A DNA stretch of 64,000 nt, taken from the NCBI RefSeq assembly GCF_019890615.1, contig NZ_JAINVZ010000008.1, positions 1 to 64,000 on the forward strand, written 5' to 3'. The translations under genes were made by a program, and so were the position numbers. Position 1 is the first letter of the stretch; the number at the start of each line of letters is the position of its first letter. Positions 61,332-64,000 of this stretch are shown here, piece after piece. The notes below the pieces were generated by a model. The model did no database searches, was not told where the DNA came from, and was given only the letters and a program-made list of their open reading frames with translations. The stretch comes from Streptantibioticus parmotrematis (lineage in GTDB: Bacteria; Actinomycetota; Actinomycetes; Streptomycetales; Streptomycetaceae).

Positions 61332-62368
61332 GCACCGCCACGCCCCGCAGATCCTTCCTCGCCCTCACCGGCGCCGCCGCGCTGACGCTGGCCGGCTGCG
61401 CCCGGCAGGGCGTGGGGGCCGCCGCCGCGCCGACCGGGGCGCTGCCCACCACCGCGCCGCCGCCCGGTACCCGGCTGAGCATCGCCATCCACACCACGCA
61501 GATCCAGCTGGAGGCCTCGGGCCGCATCCACGACCTGCCGTTCACCGTCTCCCAGTGGCCCAACCTGACCGCCGGGCCCGACGTGATCCAGGGATTCCGC
61601 GCCAAGTCCGTCGACCTGGCCAACAACGCGGGCATCCCGCCGATCCAGGCGAACGCCATCGGCCTGGACACCAGGATCGTCGCCGTCCGGCTGAGCGAGA
61701 CGCCCCTCTACGTCTTCGCCACGGCCCCCGGCTCCGCCGTGCGCGACGCGGCGGACTTCCGCGGCAAGCGCATCGCGTTCTCCCAGGGCCAGGCCCAAGG
61801 CGTCGTCGTACTGCGGGCGTTGAAGGAGGCGGGCATCTCCACCGAGGACGTCCACCTCGTCCCGCTGCCCAGCACGCAGTTCCTGACGGCACTTCAGGCC
61901 AGGCAGGTCGACGTCGCGCCGCTCGCCGAGCCCACGCTCACCAAATACCTGACGCAGTATCGAAAAGACGGCGCACGTGGCATCCACACCGACGTGGTCG
62001 ACCTGCTGAGCATCCTGTGGGCACCCACCGAGGTCCTGCGCGACGAGGCGAGGACCGCGGCGATCCGCTCCTTCATCCCCTTCTGGGCGCAGGGCCAGGT
62101 GTGGGCCTACGAGAACCCGGCACGCTGGATCGAGGCGTACTACGTCAAGGACCAGGGCGTCACCCGCGCGGACGGGCAGCGCATCGTGGCCTCGCTGGGC
62201 AAGCCCTGCTTCCCCACCAGGTGGGACACGGCCATCGCCTGGGAGCAGCAGACCAGTGAACTGCTGACGGCCGGCGGCTTCGATCCCGCGGTGAAGGCGG
62301 CCGACCTGTTCGACCGCCGCTTCGAGGGCATCGCCGCCGCGTCCGTGCCCAGCGCCTACCGGAAGTGA
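61328..62368 (+). CDS. ssuA: Sulfonate/nitrate-type ABC substrate-binding lipoprotein
   Basis: 346 aa. Twin arginine at 7-8, lipobox L-A-G-C24, then an NMT1/SsuA-like two-domain fold (QLEASGRIHDLPFTVSQW, VDLANNAGIPPIQA, KRIAFSQGQAQG, DVAPLAEPTLTKY). Likely to bind aliphatic sulfonates or a related compound. Translationally coupled to the flavin reductase. Confidence 0.85.
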   Translation: MSTATPRRSFLALTGAAALTLAGCARQGVGAAAAPTGALPTTAPPPGTRLSIAIHTTQIQLEASGRIHDLPFTVSQWPNLTAGPDVIQGFRAKSVDLANNAGIPPIQANAIGLDTRIVAVRLSETPLYVFATAPGSAVRDAADFRGKRIAFSQGQAQGVVVLRALKEAGISTEDVHLVPLPSTQFLTALQARQVDVAPLAEPTLTKYLTQYRKDGARGIHTDVVDLLSILWAPTEVLRDEARTAAIRSFIPFWAQGQVWAYENPARWIEAYYVKDQGVTRADGQRIVASLGKPCFPTRWDTAIAWEQQTSELLTAGGFDPAVKAADLFDRRFEGIAAASVPSAYRK

Positions 62369-62375
62369 GGCGACG

Positions 62376-63170
62376 ATGAGTCAGGCCATCGCCCGGCGCC
62401 GCCTCGGCCCCGGACGCTCGTATCCCTACGGCCGGATCGCCGGGCCGTTGCTGCTGCTCGCGGTGTGGAGCGCGGCGGCCTACGGCGGACTGCTCGACCC
62501 ACGCGTCCTGTCCTCGCCCGGCAAGGTGCTGTCCACCGCGGCCGACCTGATCGCGCAGGGCAGGCTCCAGACGAACCTGCTCATCTCGTTGCGCCGCGCC
62601 CTGCTGGGGCTGCTGTTCGGCGTCGGCGCGGGCACCGGGCTGGCCGTCGCGGCCGGCCTGAGCCGACTGGGCGAGTCGTTGATCGACGGCACGATGCAGG
62701 TCAAGCGGGCGATCCCGGCGCTGGCCCTGCTCCCGCTGCTCATCCTCTGGCTGGGCATCGGCGAGGAGATGAAGGTCGTCGTCATCGCGCTCGGCGTGGC
62801 GGTCAGCGTCTACGTCAACACCTACGCGGCGCTCACCGGCATCGACAGCCGATACGTGGAACTGGCCGAGGTCGTCGGCCTGAGCCGGGCGGCCTTCCTG
62901 CGCAAGGTCGTCGTCCCGGGCGCGCTGCCGGGGTTCTTCATCGGACTGCGGCTCGGCGTCACGGCGTCCTGGCTGGCACTGATCGTGGTCGAGCAGATCA
63001 ACGCCACCAGCGGCATCGGCTACATGATGTTCCAGGCCCAGCAGTACGCGCAGTCCGACGTCATCGTCGTGGGCCTGCTGGTCTACGGGATCTTCGGCTT
63101 CGCCTCGGACGCGCTGGTGCGCGCGGTGGAAAGGAGGGTCCTGTCATGGCGACGGACACTCGCGAACTGA
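62376..63170 (+). CDS. ssuC: ABC transporter permease, sulfonate/taurine type
   Basis: 264 aa, six membrane helices. The EAA loop ELAEVVGLSRAAFLRKVVVPGALP is intact. Starts seven bases after the binding-protein gene. Confidence 0.87.
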   Translation: MSQAIARRRLGPGRSYPYGRIAGPLLLLAVWSAAAYGGLLDPRVLSSPGKVLSTAADLIAQGRLQTNLLISLRRALLGLLFGVGAGTGLAVAAGLSRLGESLIDGTMQVKRAIPALALLPLLILWLGIGEEMKVVVIALGVAVSVYVNTYAALTGIDSRYVELAEVVGLSRAAFLRKVVVPGALPGFFIGLRLGVTASWLALIVVEQINATSGIGYMMFQAQQYAQSDVIVVGLLVYGIFGFASDALVRAVERRVLSWRRTLAN

Positions 63171-64000
63171 GCGTCGAACCGGGGGAGCCGACCACGATCA
63201 CGGGCGGGCCGACCCCGATCGCGGGCGGGCCGAGTCAGGACGCGGGCAGGCCGAGCCCGGACGCCGCCTCCGGTGGGGCGCGGCCGCACGGCGGACCCGT
63301 CGTGCGTGCCTCCCGGCTGGTGCGCCGCTTCGGCGGCCGTACCGTCCTCGACCGGCTCGAACTGTCCATCGCGGCAGGCGAGTTCGTCGCACTGCTGGGG
63401 CGCAGCGGATCAGGCAAGAGCACCCTGCTGCGGGCCGTCGCCGGGCTCGACCACGAGGTGGCGGGATCCGGTGAACTGCGGGTGCCCGAGCGGGTCTCAC
63501 TGGCCTTCCAGGACTCGCGTCTGCTGCCCTGGCTGCGGCTGCTGGACAACGTGGTGCTCGGTCTGAAGAGGCCGGGGGCGGCGGCCCGGGGGCGCAAGGC
63601 GCTGGACGAAGTGGGCCTGGCCGGGCGCGAGAGGGCCTGGCCGCACGAGCTGTCCGGCGGCGAGCAGCAACGCGCCGCGCTCGCCCGCTCGCTGGTCCGT
63701 GAGCCCGAACTGCTGTTGGCCGACGAGCCGTTCGGCGCGCTGGACGCGCTGACCCGGATCCGGATGCACGACCTGTTGCGCGAGCTGTACGCCCGGCACC
63801 GCCCCGCCGTGCTGCTGGTCACCCATGACGTGGACGAGGCGGTGGAACTCGCCGACCGCGTCCTGGTGCTGGAGGACGGCCGCGTCGCCCGCGACGTCGC
63901 CGTCGACCTGCCCGCCCCCAGGACCCCGCGCGATCCGCGCTTCCAGGAGTACCGCGAACTGCTGCTCGCCGCACTCGGCGTGAGCCCGCGGCCCGCGCTC
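63146..64000 (+). CDS. ssuB: ABC transporter ATP-binding protein, sulfonate type (truncated by the window)
   Basis: 285 codons seen, no stop before the window end. A Pro/Gly/Thr-rich head of about 50 residues with near-repeats of the GGPTPIAG type is unusual for SsuB. Core: Walker A GRSGSGKST (85-93, K91), Q-loop FQDSRLLPW, signature LSGGEQQ (169-175), Walker B LLLADEP (189-195), H-loop VTHDVDEA. AAGGAGGG at 63131-63138 supports the ATG, which overlaps the permease by 25 nt. Confidence 0.9.
   Translation, partial: MATDTRELSVEPGEPTTITGGPTPIAGGPSQDAGRPSPDAASGGARPHGGPVVRASRLVRRFGGRTVLDRLELSIAAGEFVALLGRSGSGKSTLLRAVAGLDHEVAGSGELRVPERVSLAFQDSRLLPWLRLLDNVVLGLKRPGAAARGRKALDEVGLAGRERAWPHELSGGEQQRAALARSLVREPELLLADEPFGALDALTRIRMHDLLRELYARHRPAVLLVTHDVDEAVELADRVLVLEDGRVARDVAVDLPAPRTPRDPRFQEYRELLLAALGVSPRPAL

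Overview
The window is one contiguous piece of high-GC actinobacterial chromosome, most likely from the Streptomycetaceae. The reasons are the overwhelming GC3 bias, frequent GTG and leaderless starts, Streptomyces-type promoters (TTGACN with TACCGT or TAGGGT), DUF5999, the glycine-rich PadR regulator and a gene order that I recall from the S. coelicolor core (CDP-alcohol transferase down to gcvP, then fabG pair, ung and lnt). No tRNA, rRNA, CRISPR array, insertion sequence or prophage block was seen. Both window ends cut ordinary chromosome; the last gene (an ABC ATPase) is truncated by the window end.

Layout. 1-10400: CDP-alcohol phosphatidyltransferase, a GDP-mannose-pyrophosphorylase-like protein fused to a degenerate phosphohexomutase, DUF881 / small basic protein / DUF881, the FHA protein GarA, MerR, DUF151, a second MerR, and DNA polymerase IV. 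This is the same order as the Mycobacterium tuberculosis Rv1822-Rv1832 block, with gcvH missing and manC and dinB inserted. 10427-14193: PRC-barrel protein and a tandem glycine riboswitch driving gcvP. 14284-20201: DUF5999, a conserved hypothetical, a GCS2 ligase, a CPBP membrane protein, PhzF and PadR. 20410-28288: PNPOx-fold flavoproteins, three EamA/DMT exporters (one preceded by a short leaderless leader ORF ending in Pro-Pro-Pro), a MocR regulator and a LysR regulator. 28353-37417: Tat-lipoprotein Rieske protein, a HipA-like kinase / DUF3037 pair, two SDRs under tandem promoters, uracil-DNA glycosylase, lipoprotein, DinB-fold protein, Gfo/Idh/MocA oxidoreductase and apolipoprotein N-acyltransferase.

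37601-43261 is a tightly overlapping ABC importer operon (binding protein, two permeases, ATPase, HAD phosphatase) divergent from a GntR/HutC regulator, suggesting uptake and dephosphorylation of a phosphorylated or phosphonate-like substrate. 43479-43506 carries a DasR-like palindrome without a downstream gene. 45680-55784 contains two Tat-exported phospholipase-C-type phosphoesterases, the second fused to a C-terminal YVTN beta-propeller. Between them lie an Rv1733c-like membrane protein divergent from a zinc alcohol dehydrogenase and a PAS-PAS-GAF-GAF-SpoIIE-HATPase stress phosphatase. The 313-bp region between Rv1733c-like and the dehydrogenase holds four 14-bp palindrome-like boxes at an exact 21-bp period that resemble DosR/OsdR sites, plus a 16-bp tandem repeat that reaches the dehydrogenase ribosome binding site.

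55890-64000: secreted papain-like protease, second DinB-fold protein, a GH25 lysozyme without signal peptide, then a sulfonate-type sulfur operon. The latter has a ROK regulator, flavin reductase, Tat/lipoprotein binding protein, permease and ATPase, and both transcription units are preceded by short leaderless ORFs rich in late cysteine codons, which look like cysteine-sensing attenuators. The most rewarding leads are the paired cysteine leader ORFs (one followed by a C-rich possible Rho-loading leader), the 21-bp phased box array, the PPP leader ORF of the EamA gene, and the HipA-like/DUF3037 pair.
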